From: a bacterium
GTDB lineage: Bacteria; Bacillota; Bacilli; Lactobacillales; Streptococcaceae
DNA: 64,000 nucleotides
Reading direction: 5' to 3'
Assembly (NCBI GenBank): GCA_905221325.1
Contig: CAJNCS010000006.1
Coordinates: 1 to 64,000, forward strand
A model generated the notes under the pieces. That model saw only the letters and a list, made by a program, of their open reading frames with translations. It did no database searches and was not told the origin of the DNA. The position numbers and the translations under genes are program-made. Positions 15,738-25,331 of the stretch are shown here, piece by piece; within the stretch, counting starts at the first letter, position 1, and each line of letters starts with the position of its first letter.

Positions 15738-17966
15738 ATGAAGTATTTAAGTAGCCAAGACATCAAGGATCGTCAACGAAATATCAGTGACATTAAACCT
15801 TATAAAACAACCAAGGAAATCGTCGTTTCAAATATCTTTACCTTCTTTAATGCCATGAACTTGGCTCTGGCAGTTCTGGTAGCCACAACCTTGCGATTTG
15901 AAAATATGCTCTTTTTAGGTGTGATTGCTATCAATACTGCCATTGGAATTTTCCAAGAAGTGCGTTCAAAAAATGCTCTGGAAAAGCTAAGTTTGCTTGG
16001 TAAAAGTGAGTACAGAGTCAACCGAGATGGCCAAACGATTGAGATTGATCCAGAGGACATCGTTCTGGGTGAGTACCTGTATCTCAATCTGGGTGATCAG
16101 GTGCCTGTCGATGCAGAAGTGCTTGAAGGAAATATTGAAGTGGATGAGTCTTTGCTGACTGGTGAGAGTGATTCTGTCTTTAAAACGGTTGGTGACCAGC
16201 TGATGAGCGGAAGCAATGTCGTCAGCGGTACGTGTCTGGTTACGGCAACGGCGGTCGGACCTGATAGTTATATCAACAAACTCGCAAAATCCAGCAAGGA
16301 ATTCAAAAAATACCCTTCTCAACTGCGCGATTACATGGATAAGATCTTAAAAATAGTCTCTATCTTGCTGGTGCCAGTTGCCATTCTGCTCTATGTCAGA
16401 GGTTTTAGTCTAGGACGGTCTTATGTTGAGATTGTCTTGGGAAGTTCTGGTGCCTTGGTCGGTATGATTCCAGAGGGCTTGATTCTCTTGGTCAGCGTAT
16501 CCCTAGCTGTAGCGGCCATGAAGCTGGCCAAAAAGAAGGTTCTGGTGCAGGAGCTATACTGTGTGGAAACCTTGGCGCGAGTAGATGTTCTTTGTTTTGA
16601 TAAGACAGGTACCATCACGACGGGGAATATGAAGGTCCAAGAAATGGATGCTAAGGTAGCAGAGAAACTGTCTTCTTATCTTGCTTATTTCGAGGATGAA
16701 AATGCGACTTCGCGCGCTCTGAAGACTTACTTAACCTGTGAGAAAAAGTGGGAAGTTCAAGAAGTCGGTGCCTTTTCAAGTAAAAACAAGTATTCCTTTG
16801 TCCAAGTAAAAGAGGGTGGGACCTATTTTTTCGGTGCCTATGAGTTTTTAGGCTTTACCCAACCGATGGATACCTACTATGAAGATCTAAAACAGCAAGG
16901 TTTTCGAATCTTGACACTCGCTCATAGCAAGGACCCAATCACGCGTCCAGCGAGTATGGAACTACTGGGTCATGTTGTTCTGTCAGATGAGATTAAGGAC
17001 AATACCAAGGAAACATTTGACTATTTCGAATCTCAAGGTGTTGAAGTGAAGATCATCAGTGGTGACAATCATGTTGCTGTATATGGGGTGGCTCGTAAGG
17101 CAGGTTTTAAGGAGGAAGCGCGGTCGGTTGATATGACTAAGGTGAGTGAACAAGACTTTGAAAGAGTGGTCTTGGAACACGAAATCTTTGGACGTGTGAC
17201 ACCTGAACAGAAGCAAAAGATGGTATCTATTTTGCAAAATGCTGGTAAGACAGTTGCCATGAGCGGTGACGGGGTCAATGATGTTCTGGCTCTCAAGAAA
17301 GCAGATATCAGCTTTGCCATGAAGGGGGCTACCAGCGCAGCTAAAAGTGTATCCAATATTGTTTTCCTGACAGATGACTTTGCAGTATTTTATGATATCT
17401 TGATGGAAGGACGCCGTGTCATCAATAACATCCAAAAGGTAGCTTCTCTCTTTCTAACAAAGACTTTCTTCTCCATCGTGTTTGCGATTTTGAGTGTAAT
17501 ATTTGGTTTGGAATTTGCCTTTATCCCTATTCAGTTCACGATTATTTCAGCTATTACGATTGGGATTCCATCCTTCTTCCTAACTTTTGAGTCCAATAAA
17601 GAAAAGGTTAGTACTCACTTTATGAGAGATATCCTAACCAACGCTGCGATTGGCGGAGGCGTTCTGGTTACTAGTGTTCTCCTGACTAACTTCTTTATCA
17701 CTGACCCGAGTCAGGTCAAATTTATTTGCTTCCTCCTTGCTTTGATCAATGGTCTATGTCTGGTTGCCAAGGTTAGTCTGCCTTTGAATCGATACAAGCT
17801 GGTCTTGCTCACGTTTTTGAGCCTTGCAGCCCTTTTAGGAGCGCTTGCCAATACTTTTATCCTGCAAGGAGCGTTTGTGCCTTTAGAAACCACCCAAGTC
17901 GTCTATGTAGCCATCCTAGCAGTGGTGATTGGGGGCTTGCATTATCTGACTAGGAGAAAAAATTGA
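15738..17966 (+). CDS. P-type cation-transporting ATPase (CtpE-like)
   Basis: Membrane ATPase that exports or imports a cation. From ATG 15738 (ggag 5 bases upstream) it has 742 residues. The domains are an actuator domain with LLTGES, a membrane segment with PEGL just before the phosphorylation domain, the phosphorylated Asp288 in FDKTGTITTG, and the hinge GDGVND at 510-515, followed by six C-terminal membrane helices. No N-terminal metal-binding CxxC domain is present, so it is not a copper/zinc type. The context PEGLILLVSVSLAV...VQELYCVETLARVDV resembles mycobacterial CtpE, a calcium transporter, but the substrate cannot be told from sequence alone. It converges with manLMN across a shared terminator. 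Confidence 0.85.
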   Translation: MKYLSSQDIKDRQRNISDIKPYKTTKEIVVSNIFTFFNAMNLALAVLVATTLRFENMLFLGVIAINTAIGIFQEVRSKNALEKLSLLGKSEYRVNRDGQTIEIDPEDIVLGEYLYLNLGDQVPVDAEVLEGNIEVDESLLTGESDSVFKTVGDQLMSGSNVVSGTCLVTATAVGPDSYINKLAKSSKEFKKYPSQLRDYMDKILKIVSILLVPVAILLYVRGFSLGRSYVEIVLGSSGALVGMIPEGLILLVSVSLAVAAMKLAKKKVLVQELYCVETLARVDVLCFDKTGTITTGNMKVQEMDAKVAEKLSSYLAYFEDENATSRALKTYLTCEKKWEVQEVGAFSSKNKYSFVQVKEGGTYFFGAYEFLGFTQPMDTYYEDLKQQGFRILTLAHSKDPITRPASMELLGHVVLSDEIKDNTKETFDYFESQGVEVKIISGDNHVAVYGVARKAGFKEEARSVDMTKVSEQDFERVVLEHEIFGRVTPEQKQKMVSILQNAGKTVAMSGDGVNDVLALKKADISFAMKGATSAAKSVSNIVFLTDDFAVFYDILMEGRRVINNIQKVASLFLTKTFFSIVFAILSVIFGLEFAFIPIQFTIISAITIGIPSFFLTFESNKEKVSTHFMRDILTNAAIGGGVLVTSVLLTNFFITDPSQVKFICFLLALINGLCLVAKVSLPLNRYKLVLLTFLSLAALLGALANTFILQGAFVPLETTQVVYVAILAVVIGGLHYLTRRKN

Positions 17967-17971
17967 TACAC

Positions 17972-18006
17972 AAAAAGAATCAGGGTTTAATCCTGATTCT
18001 TTTTTA
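17972..18006. terminator. Bidirectional terminator, ATPase gene / manN
   Basis: aaaaagaatcagg, loop gtttaat, cctgattcttttt. The run of A on the left and T on the right serve both converging transcripts. Confidence 0.85.
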
Positions 18007-18023
18007 TTTATATTCTCGATGGT

Positions 18024-18935
18024 TTACATGATACCGAAGAAACGAGCTGCAATACCTACTGCAAAGAGAGCAAGGATGATTGCGATTGGTGATACTTTTT
18101 TCTTAAGCAACCACATGCAAAGGAAAGTAAGGAGAAGTCCCATCAATCCTGGGATCAATAAGTTCAACTGACCTTGAAGGGTTTGTGGTTGAATCTTATC
18201 TAAGCTCAATCCACCAAGTGCTTGACCAAGGATACCTTTCAACTCAGCACCTGATACAGGTCCTTCTGGGAAGTTGATGTAAGCACCTTCTGCCAATTGT
18301 TTACCTGGAAGGTTCACAGTAAAGTTGATAGACACCCAACGTTGTACAAGAACGGCAAGGATGAACATACCAAGGATAGATGCTCCTTTAGTGATGTCTT
18401 TCAAGATACCACCAGACATGTCTTTAGTGATTTCAGATCCAGCTTTGTAACCGAACTCTTGTGTATACCATAGGAAGGCCATACGGATAGCATTCCATCC
18501 AAAGAAGAAGAGAAGGGGACCAACAATGTTACCAGATGCAGCAAGTGATGCACCAAGAGCTCCAAGGATAGGACGAACTGTAAACCAGAATACTGGGTCA
18601 CCGATACCAGCAAGAGGTCCCATCATACCGATTTTAACCCCTTGGATAGCCGCGTCGTCGATTTCAACACCGTTAGCGCGCTCTTCTTCAAGTGCAAGAG
18701 TAACCCCCATGATTGGAGCAGCTACGTATGGGTGAGTGTTGAAGAACTCAAGGTGACGCTCAAGAGCAGCCGCTTGGTCTTCTTTTTTAGTGTACAATTT
18801 TTTGATAGCTGGGATCAATGAGTAAGCCCAACCCAAGTTTTGCATACGTTCGTAGTTCCAAGAACCTTGAAGGAATTGTGAACGCCACCAAACTTTTTGA
18901 CGATCTGATTTTGATAATTGAATTTTTTCAGCCAT
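18024..18935 (-). CDS. manN: Mannose-class PTS component IID
   Basis: Membrane component of the mannose/glucose phosphotransferase system; 303 residues. Typical IID features are QGSWNYERMQNLGWAYSLIP near the N-terminus, PYVAAPIMGVTLALEEE, and GIKIGMMGPLAGIGD-type sequence (here VKIGMMGPLAGIGDPVFW), with a C-terminal membrane anchor. Together with IIC it forms the sugar channel, which in related bacteria is also the receptor of class IIa bacteriocins. It lies 14 bases downstream of manM and is last in the manLMN operon. Confidence 0.96.
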   Translation of the reverse strand: MAEKIQLSKSDRQKVWWRSQFLQGSWNYERMQNLGWAYSLIPAIKKLYTKKEDQAAALERHLEFFNTHPYVAAPIMGVTLALEEERANGVEIDDAAIQGVKIGMMGPLAGIGDPVFWFTVRPILGALGASLAASGNIVGPLLFFFGWNAIRMAFLWYTQEFGYKAGSEITKDMSGGILKDITKGASILGMFILAVLVQRWVSINFTVNLPGKQLAEGAYINFPEGPVSGAELKGILGQALGGLSLDKIQPQTLQGQLNLLIPGLMGLLLTFLCMWLLKKKVSPIAIILALFAVGIAARFFGIM

Positions 18936-18949
18936 GATTGTTCCCCTTT

Positions 18950-19762
18950 CTAGTAGTCTTCTAGGATATCACCGATTGGGTCGTTAGAAGTTGCAGCTCC
19001 TCCGCCACCGTTTCCACCTTGTTTTGAAAGGTTAAGGTAGATGAAGGCAAGGGCAACACCGATGACACCAAGGGCAATCAAAGTCAATTGAGAGATCGCT
19101 GCAAGAGCGAAACCGATAGCGAAGAATGGCCATACTTCACGAGTTGCCATCATGTTGATAACCATAGCGTAACCAACGGCAACGACCATAGCACCACCGA
19201 CAGCCATACCACCATTCAACCAGTCTGGCATTAGGCCCAGAGCGTCTTGAACAGCAGAAGCAGGGATAGCGATAAGGAAGGCTGCAGGGATAGCGATACG
19301 AAGACCTTGAAGAACAAGGGCAAAGTAGTGAGCGCGTTCAACAGCTGCAATGTTTCCTTCTTTTGTAGCTGCATCAGCTGAGTGAACCAAGGCAACTGAG
19401 ATTGTACGAACAATCATTGTCAAGAAAAGTCCAGCTACAGCAAGAGGGATAGCTGTGGCTGATGCGACGGCGATACCTTCAGTAGTAAAGTTACCACCTT
19501 TAATCAAGATGATCGCTGCGGCAACAGATGCAAGAGCAGCGTCAGGAGCTACGGCAGCTCCGATGTTTGCCCAACCGAGGGCGATCATTTGAAGAGATCC
19601 ACCAAGCATAACACCTGCTTCGAGGTTACCAGTTGCAAGTCCGATAAGGGTACATGCGACGATTGGTTGATGGAATTGGAATTGGTCGAGGATACCTTCA
19701 AGACCTGCAAGGAAGGCAACAACTACAACCAAGATAGCAGAAATGATTGAAATATCTGACAT
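18950..19762 (-). CDS. manM: Mannose-class PTS component IIC
   Basis: Multi-spanning sugar-translocating subunit of the mannose PTS; 270 residues. It begins MSDISIISAILVVVVAFLAG and contains CTLIGLATGNLEAGVMLGG, the IIC signature region, and the series of alanine/glycine-rich membrane helices typical of ManY/ManM. The C-terminus is a short cytoplasmic tail rich in Gly and Asp (GGNGGGGAATSNDPIGD). It lies between manL (75-base gap) and manN. Intact. Confidence 0.96.
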   Translation of the reverse strand: MSDISIISAILVVVVAFLAGLEGILDQFQFHQPIVACTLIGLATGNLEAGVMLGGSLQMIALGWANIGAAVAPDAALASVAAAIILIKGGNFTTEGIAVASATAIPLAVAGLFLTMIVRTISVALVHSADAATKEGNIAAVERAHYFALVLQGLRIAIPAAFLIAIPASAVQDALGLMPDWLNGGMAVGGAMVVAVGYAMVINMMATREVWPFFAIGFALAAISQLTLIALGVIGVALAFIYLNLSKQGGNGGGGAATSNDPIGDILEDY

Positions 19763-19837
19763 GGTTTTATTCCTTTTCTATGTAGTTTTAATAAAGTATT
19801 TAATCCTGTTTTCGAAAATGATAGAAACAGATTAAAA

Positions 19838-20827
19838 TTATTGAACGTTTGCTTTTTTAATCAAGTCAAACAAATCTTTTTTCGTGTCGTTTGGTACTTT
19901 ACGTACGTCAAATTCAACACCGAGGTCACGCATTTTTTCAAAGGTTGCAACGTCTTCTTTGTCCATAGACAAGACGTTATTGATCATTGTTTTACCTGTT
20001 GAGTGGGCCATAGAACCAACGTTAAGGGTCTTGATTGGCACGCCACCTTCGATTGCACGAAGGGCATCTTGAGGTGTTTCAAACAAGATAAGAGCATGTG
20101 TGTTACCAAAACGAGGATCTTTTGCAACCTCAATCAATTTTTTGATTGGTACAACGTTGGCTTTTACTCCGTTAGGAGCTGCTTGCTTGATCAATTCTTT
20201 ACGCAATTCGTCGTTTGCAACGTTATCTGAAGCAACGATGATACGGTCTGCTTTTGAATCTGGAGTCCAAGCAGTGGCAACCTGACCGTGAAGGAGACGA
20301 GTGTCTAGACGAGCAAGATTGATTTTCAGTTTACCGTCACCGATAACTGTTCCTTCTGGAATAGCAGCTTGGGCAGCAGGAGCAGCTGCAGCAGTTGCAA
20401 CTTCCTCAACTGGATTGAGCTCTTCTGGAAGAGCCTTGATGCCATCTTTGGCTTCTTTAATGATATTCGCAGCGACTTTGTCCACGCCAGCAGCAGCGTC
20501 CATAAGACGTTCTGTGTAAGCTTGGATCAACATCGGTAAGTTGAGTCCTGTGATGATAGCAAATTTACGATCTGGGTTTTCTCCCATCACGCGACTAGCT
20601 TGGTTGAATGGAGATCCACTCCAAAGGTCAGCCAATACTAGAACCTCATCTTCTGCGTCAAATGCAGCCACAGCGTTGTTGAATTTAGCGTAAAGATCAT
20701 CTGGACCTTCATTTGGCATAAAGGTTACAACTTGAACCTTTTCTTGTTCACCAAAGATCATAGATCCTGACTGATGAATACCCGCAGCAAATTCGCCGTG
20801 GCTCGCAATAATGATTCCGATACTCAT
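19838..20827 (-). CDS. manL: Mannose-class PTS component IIAB
   Basis: Cytoplasmic phosphorelay subunit: the IIA domain takes phosphate from HPr on His10 (IIIASHGEF) and passes it to the IIB domain at His180 ([14 protein letters not shown]), which phosphorylates the incoming sugar. The domains are joined by an Ala/Pro linker (about 143-158). It has 329 residues from ATG 20827, chosen over an ATG three codons earlier because aaaggagg is correctly spaced only for 20827. Beyond transport, ManL is known in streptococci as a regulator of carbon catabolite control. It is expressed from a CcpA-type promoter upstream. Confidence 0.96.
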   Translation of the reverse strand: MSIGIIIASHGEFAAGIHQSGSMIFGEQEKVQVVTFMPNEGPDDLYAKFNNAVAAFDAEDEVLVLADLWSGSPFNQASRVMGENPDRKFAIITGLNLPMLIQAYTERLMDAAAGVDKVAANIIKEAKDGIKALPEELNPVEEVATAAAAPAAQAAIPEGTVIGDGKLKINLARLDTRLLHGQVATAWTPDSKADRIIVASDNVANDELRKELIKQAAPNGVKANVVPIKKLIEVAKDPRFGNTHALILFETPQDALRAIEGGVPIKTLNVGSMAHSTGKTMINNVLSMDKEDVATFEKMRDLGVEFDVRKVPNDTKKDLFDLIKKANVQ

Positions 20828-20890
20828 TATTGTCATTCCTCCTTTAAAATGTTTGACTGTATGTTTAAGAAAACTTTAAGCCTAACTTTA

Positions 20891-20919
20891 AGTATAAACC
20901 GTTTTCAAACAAAAAGCAA
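20891..20919 (-). promoter_or_regulatory. manLMN promoter overlapped by a cre site
   Basis: On the minus strand: -35 TTGCTT (20919-20914), 17-base spacer, -10 TATACT (20896-20891). The spacer contains TTGAAAACGGTTTAT (about 20894-20908), which fits the streptococcal cre consensus WTGNAANCGNWNNCW except for one base. CcpA bound here would compete directly with RNA polymerase. Confidence 0.7.
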
Positions 20920-21072
20920 CCATTTCTTATAAATATGTATTGGTTTTCGATGAAAACTCGCTTACAAAATGTTAATATATAAACATTTTTGTAGGAATGT
21001 ATAAAAAGATAAGGGAGTAATTTAATATAAAAAAATGAAAACAGGTCGGTTAATTGAAAAATTGTGAAAATC
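20920..21072. other. Intergenic region upstream of manL
   Basis: AT-rich and without a plausible gene; a minus-strand frame of 73 codons across 20865-21086 has no coding character. No adhP-like gene is present here, although I recall one between manL and the Cof gene in pneumococcus. Confidence 0.5.
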
Positions 21073-21099
21073 AAAAAAGCTAGCACAAGCTAACTTTTT
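21073..21099 (-). terminator. Terminator of the Cof phosphatase gene
   Basis: Read on the minus strand: aaaaagttagc, loop ttgt, gctagctttttt. It lies just after the stop codon of the minus-strand gene. Confidence 0.75.
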
Positions 21100-21104
21100 G
21101 AGTA

Positions 21105-21917
21105 TTATAGGAACAAATCTTGTAGGGCATGGGCAACACCATCTTCATCGTTTGTCAGAGAGAGTTGCTCATCTGCATATGGTAGCAAATCGGGATTGGC
21201 ATTTTTCATGGCATATCCCTTGCCTGCGAAAGCCAGCATTTCGGTGTCATTGTGTTCATCACCAAAGGCAATCAGGTCTTTTTTATCACGGTTCATAACA
21301 TTGAGCAAGTATTCTAAAGCAAAGGCTTTGTTGACCCCTTTTGGTGTACATTCGAGAATGTTAAGAGGGCCTCCCCATGTATTGATTGCTAGTTGGTGTT
21401 GGTAAAAACGATTCATCTCATCTGCTAGCGCGTATTTATCATCGACTCTTGTTTGCAAGAGGATACAGTTAGGATCCTTGGTCACCAATTCGGATTTAAA
21501 TTGATTTTCTGGTTGAAAATTTTCTACACCAAATAGTTTGGGATTGGCAATTTCTTCATTAGGAGCCGTGATATAAAATTTCTTGCGGTATTCTCCTGCA
21601 ATAAAGTCGGCTTGGATATCCTCTTTGCGTTTGACCATGTCTAAGAGGTATTTTTTGTCCAAGGTCAAGCACTTTTCGTGTTCCCAGGTCTGTCCTGGTA
21701 GATGGGTAAGAGAACCATTGAAGTTGATCATAGGTGTGTGCAACTCTAGTTCCTGATAAAATTCTTTTGCCATACGGTAAGGGCGCCCAGTAGTGATGAT
21801 GACATGGTGGCCTTTTTCAGCAATTCGTTTAATTGTGTTTCGAGTAAAATCTGAAATCTTACTCTCTGAGTTGAGCAGGGTTCCGTCCAAATCGACTGCG
21901 ATAATTTTTTTAGTCAT
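21105..21917 (-). CDS. Cof-type HAD-IIB sugar-phosphate phosphatase
   Basis: Cytoplasmic HAD-superfamily hydrolase; 270 residues. Motif I is KKIIAVDLDGTLLNS (Asp9 nucleophile and Asp11), motif II VIITTGRPY, and motif III/IV DLIAFGDEHNDTEMLAFAG. A C2-type cap lies between, as in Cof/YidA proteins that dephosphorylate sugar phosphates, pyridoxal phosphate or flavin precursors. The exact substrate cannot be assigned. It lies divergently from the purine permease gene and has its own terminator. Confidence 0.9.
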   Translation of the reverse strand: MTKKIIAVDLDGTLLNSESKISDFTRNTIKRIAEKGHHVIITTGRPYRMAKEFYQELELHTPMINFNGSLTHLPGQTWEHEKCLTLDKKYLLDMVKRKEDIQADFIAGEYRKKFYITAPNEEIANPKLFGVENFQPENQFKSELVTKDPNCILLQTRVDDKYALADEMNRFYQHQLAINTWGGPLNILECTPKGVNKAFALEYLLNVMNRDKKDLIAFGDEHNDTEMLAFAGKGYAMKNANPDLLPYADEQLSLTNDEDGVAHALQDLFL

Positions 21918-22056
21918 ATAAACCTTCCTAGTACATTCCAGATAAGATGTCTACTATTATATCAAAAAGAAAGCAGAAAAACAGACTCAAAAAAAAAATA
22001 GAAATTTCATTTTGTTAAATAAATCAAACAAACATATTGAAAAGGTGAATGATAAA

Positions 22057-22084
22057 TGATATAATACTCTCATTGTTCGTAAAA
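22057..22084 (+). promoter_or_regulatory. Promoter of purine permease with PurBox-like sequence
   Basis: Extended -10 TGATATAAT (22057-22065). Just downstream, attgttcgtaaaa (22072-22084) matches the reversed PurBox AWWGTTCGGWWWT at 11 of 13 positions. PurR control is possible, since purR is in this window, but unproven. Confidence 0.4.
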
Positions 22085-22102
22085 AACAAAAGGAGATTAA
22101 AC

Positions 22103-23521
22103 ATGGACAAACTATTTAAACTAAAAGAGCACGGGACAGATGTCCGTACAGAGGTGCTTGCTGGTTTAACAACATTCTTTGCAATGAGTTATATTCTCTT
22201 TGTAAACCCTCAAATGCTTTCACAAACAGGGATGCCTGTTCAAGGTGTGTTCTTGGCAACAATTATCGGTTCTGTAGTTGGTACTTTGATGATGGCTTTC
22301 TATGCTAATTTGCCATACGCACAAGCACCAGGTATGGGACTCAATGCCTTCTTCACATTTACAGTTGTATTTGGGATGGGCTATACTTGGAAAGAAGCTC
22401 TTGGTATGGTCTTCATTTGTGGAATTATTTCACTGATTATTACCTTGACAAATGTTCGTAAAATGATCATCGAATCTATTCCTACAACACTTCGTTCAGC
22501 TATTTCCGCTGGTATTGGTGTTTTCCTTGCCTATGTTGGGATTAAGAATGCTGGTCTCTTGAAATTCTCAATTGACCCAGGTACTTATACTGTAGCAGGT
22601 GAAGGAGCAGACAAGGCTCAAGCTGCACTTACTGCAAACTCAGCAGCCGTTCCAGGATTGGTAGACTTCAATACTCCAGCAGTATTGGTGGCTCTTGCTG
22701 GTCTGGCTATTACCATCTTCTTTGTTGTTAAAGGCATCAAAGGTGGAATCATTCTTTCTATTTTAACAACGACTGTGCTTGCCATTGCTGTTGGTGTCGT
22801 GAAATTGTCAGGGATTGACTTCGCTAGCAACAATCTTTCATCAGCAGTTAATGATCTTGGGACTTTGTTTGGTGCCGCTCTGGGCTCAGAAGGTTTAGGA
22901 TCTTTGATTTCAAACACTTCACGTTTACCAGAAACCTTGATGGCTATTCTTGCCTTCTCACTAACGGATATTTTTGATACAATTGGTACTCTTATCGGTA
23001 CTGGTGAAAAAGTTGGTATCGTTGCGACAAGTGGTGAAAACCATGAGTCAGTTAAATTGGACAAGGCTCTTTACTCTGACTTGGTGGCGACTTCAGTAGG
23101 TGCCATTGCAGGTACTTCAAACGTTACGACTTATGTTGAGTCTGCGGCGGGTATCGGCGCTGGTGGACGTACTGGTTTGACAGCCCTAGTAGTTGCGATC
23201 TGTTTTGCTCTCTCTAGCTTCTTTAGCCCACTTCTAGCGATTGTTCCGACAGCTGCAACAGCGCCAATTTTGATCATCGTCGGAATTATGATGCTTTCTA
23301 ACTTGAAAAACATTCCTTGGGATGATATGGCTGAGGCTGTTCCTGCCTTCTTTACATCGATCTTCATGGGATTCAGCTACTCAATCACTCAAGGGATTGC
23401 AGTTGGTTTCTTGACTTACACCTTGACAAAACTTGTCAAAGGTCAAGCCAAGGATGTGCACGTGATGATTTGGATTTTGGATGCCTTGTTTATCCTGAAC
23501 TATATCAGCATGGCGCTATAA
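22103..23521 (+). CDS. Purine permease, NCS2 AzgA-like family
   Basis: Multi-spanning nucleobase transporter; 472 residues from ATG 22103, which has aaaggag 7 bases upstream (an in-frame start at 22049 has none). The N-terminus EVLAGLTTFFAMSYILFVNP and the motif APGMGLNAFFTFTVV are characteristic of the AzgA branch, importing hypoxanthine, guanine or adenine. FDTIGTLIGTGEKVG and TTYVESAAGIGAGGRTGL are the substrate-site region. Neighbouring annotations often call it a xanthine/uracil permease; the AzgA motifs favour purines. It ends with a terminator before the CPBP gene. Confidence 0.88.
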   Translation: MDKLFKLKEHGTDVRTEVLAGLTTFFAMSYILFVNPQMLSQTGMPVQGVFLATIIGSVVGTLMMAFYANLPYAQAPGMGLNAFFTFTVVFGMGYTWKEALGMVFICGIISLIITLTNVRKMIIESIPTTLRSAISAGIGVFLAYVGIKNAGLLKFSIDPGTYTVAGEGADKAQAALTANSAAVPGLVDFNTPAVLVALAGLAITIFFVVKGIKGGIILSILTTTVLAIAVGVVKLSGIDFASNNLSSAVNDLGTLFGAALGSEGLGSLISNTSRLPETLMAILAFSLTDIFDTIGTLIGTGEKVGIVATSGENHESVKLDKALYSDLVATSVGAIAGTSNVTTYVESAAGIGAGGRTGLTALVVAICFALSSFFSPLLAIVPTAATAPILIIVGIMMLSNLKNIPWDDMAEAVPAFFTSIFMGFSYSITQGIAVGFLTYTLTKLVKGQAKDVHVMIWILDALFILNYISMAL

Positions 23522-23535
23522 ATGGTATAATATAG

Positions 23536-23556
23536 AAAGGGGGTCCTCCCCTTTTT
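23536..23556 (+). terminator. Terminator after purine permease
   Basis: aaagggg, loop gtcct, ccccttttt. An extended -10 box TGGTATAAT (23523-23531) lies just before it, so a CPBP-gene transcript starting there would begin inside this hairpin. Confidence 0.75.
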
Positions 23557-23574
23557 ATTATAAGGAGGTACATC

Positions 23575-24282
23575 ATGAAGGAAAAAGGTATCTGGCAAGA
23601 AATTCTGGATAGAGGAATATGGGTGTTGATTTTTTTAATAGGACTGGTGTTATCTCAACTTCCTTTAATTTTATCTGCCCTTTTATCCGCTAGACAATTC
23701 CCACTCCTCCAGTCAGGACTCTTGGTGGCTTTGCTGTCGGTTGCTATTCTAACTGTTTTTATCTTTAGTGCGCGAAAAACAGAGATTGCGACCTTCAATC
23801 TTTCTTTTTTCAAGGCAAAAGATCTGGCCCGCTTGGTTTTGAGTTATTTGGTTATTTTCACAAGTAACTTATTCGGCTCTGCCTTGCTTCGTCTGATGAA
23901 TGAATCTACGACCAGCAATCAATCAACTATTAATAATCTGGTTCAGAATAGCTCGCTGATTTCCAGTTTTTTCTTACTGGTTCTGATTGCTCCCATTTGT
24001 GAGGAAATATTGTGTCGTGGAATTATCCCTAAAAAGATCTTCCGTGGGAAGGAGAAATTGGGTTATCTTGTAGGTGCAGTCGTCTTTGCCTTGCTCCACA
24101 CACCGACCAATCTGCCTTCTCTCCTTATCTATGGAGGAATGTCGACAGTTTTAACTTGGACAGCTTACAGAACAGAACGTTTAGAGATGTCGATCTTGCT
24201 TCATATGATTGTCAATGGTATTGCCTTTTGTTTGCTGGCTTTACTGGTTTTGATTAGTCGAAATGTAGGCTTACCTTTCTAA
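23575..24282 (+). CDS. CPBP-family intramembrane metalloprotease
   Basis: A membrane protein of 235 residues with about seven hydrophobic segments. The three CPBP (formerly Abi) motifs are present: CEEILCRG with Glu143, Glu144 and Arg148, then FALLHTPTN, then LLHMIVNG. Members process prenylated or membrane proteins, and in streptococci and lactobacilli some give immunity to bacteriocins. The neighbours (purine permease, folate cluster) do not indicate a bacteriocin locus, so the role is open. Ribosome binding site aaggagg. Confidence 0.85.
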   Translation: MKEKGIWQEILDRGIWVLIFLIGLVLSQLPLILSALLSARQFPLLQSGLLVALLSVAILTVFIFSARKTEIATFNLSFFKAKDLARLVLSYLVIFTSNLFGSALLRLMNESTTSNQSTINNLVQNSSLISSFFLLVLIAPICEEILCRGIIPKKIFRGKEKLGYLVGAVVFALLHTPTNLPSLLIYGGMSTVLTWTAYRTERLEMSILLHMIVNGIAFCLLALLVLISRNVGLPF

Positions 24283-24364
24283 ACCATTTCCTTACTTGGA
24301 AAAGATAAATGCTAGCGTATCCATCTTTTTCTTTTTATGGTAAAATAGAGAAATAATGTGGTGA

Positions 24365-25330
<966 letters not shown>

Positions 25331-25331
25331 G

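Noticed and set aside
16983..17435. Open frame of 150 codons antisense to the P-type ATPase gene
   Set aside because: Overlaps the conserved GDGVND region on the other strand; no independent coding signal.
21918..22102. Purine riboswitch before the purine permease gene
   Set aside because: No conserved P1-P3 core or loop sequences; the promoter lies only about 40 bases before the start codon, too short for an aptamer.
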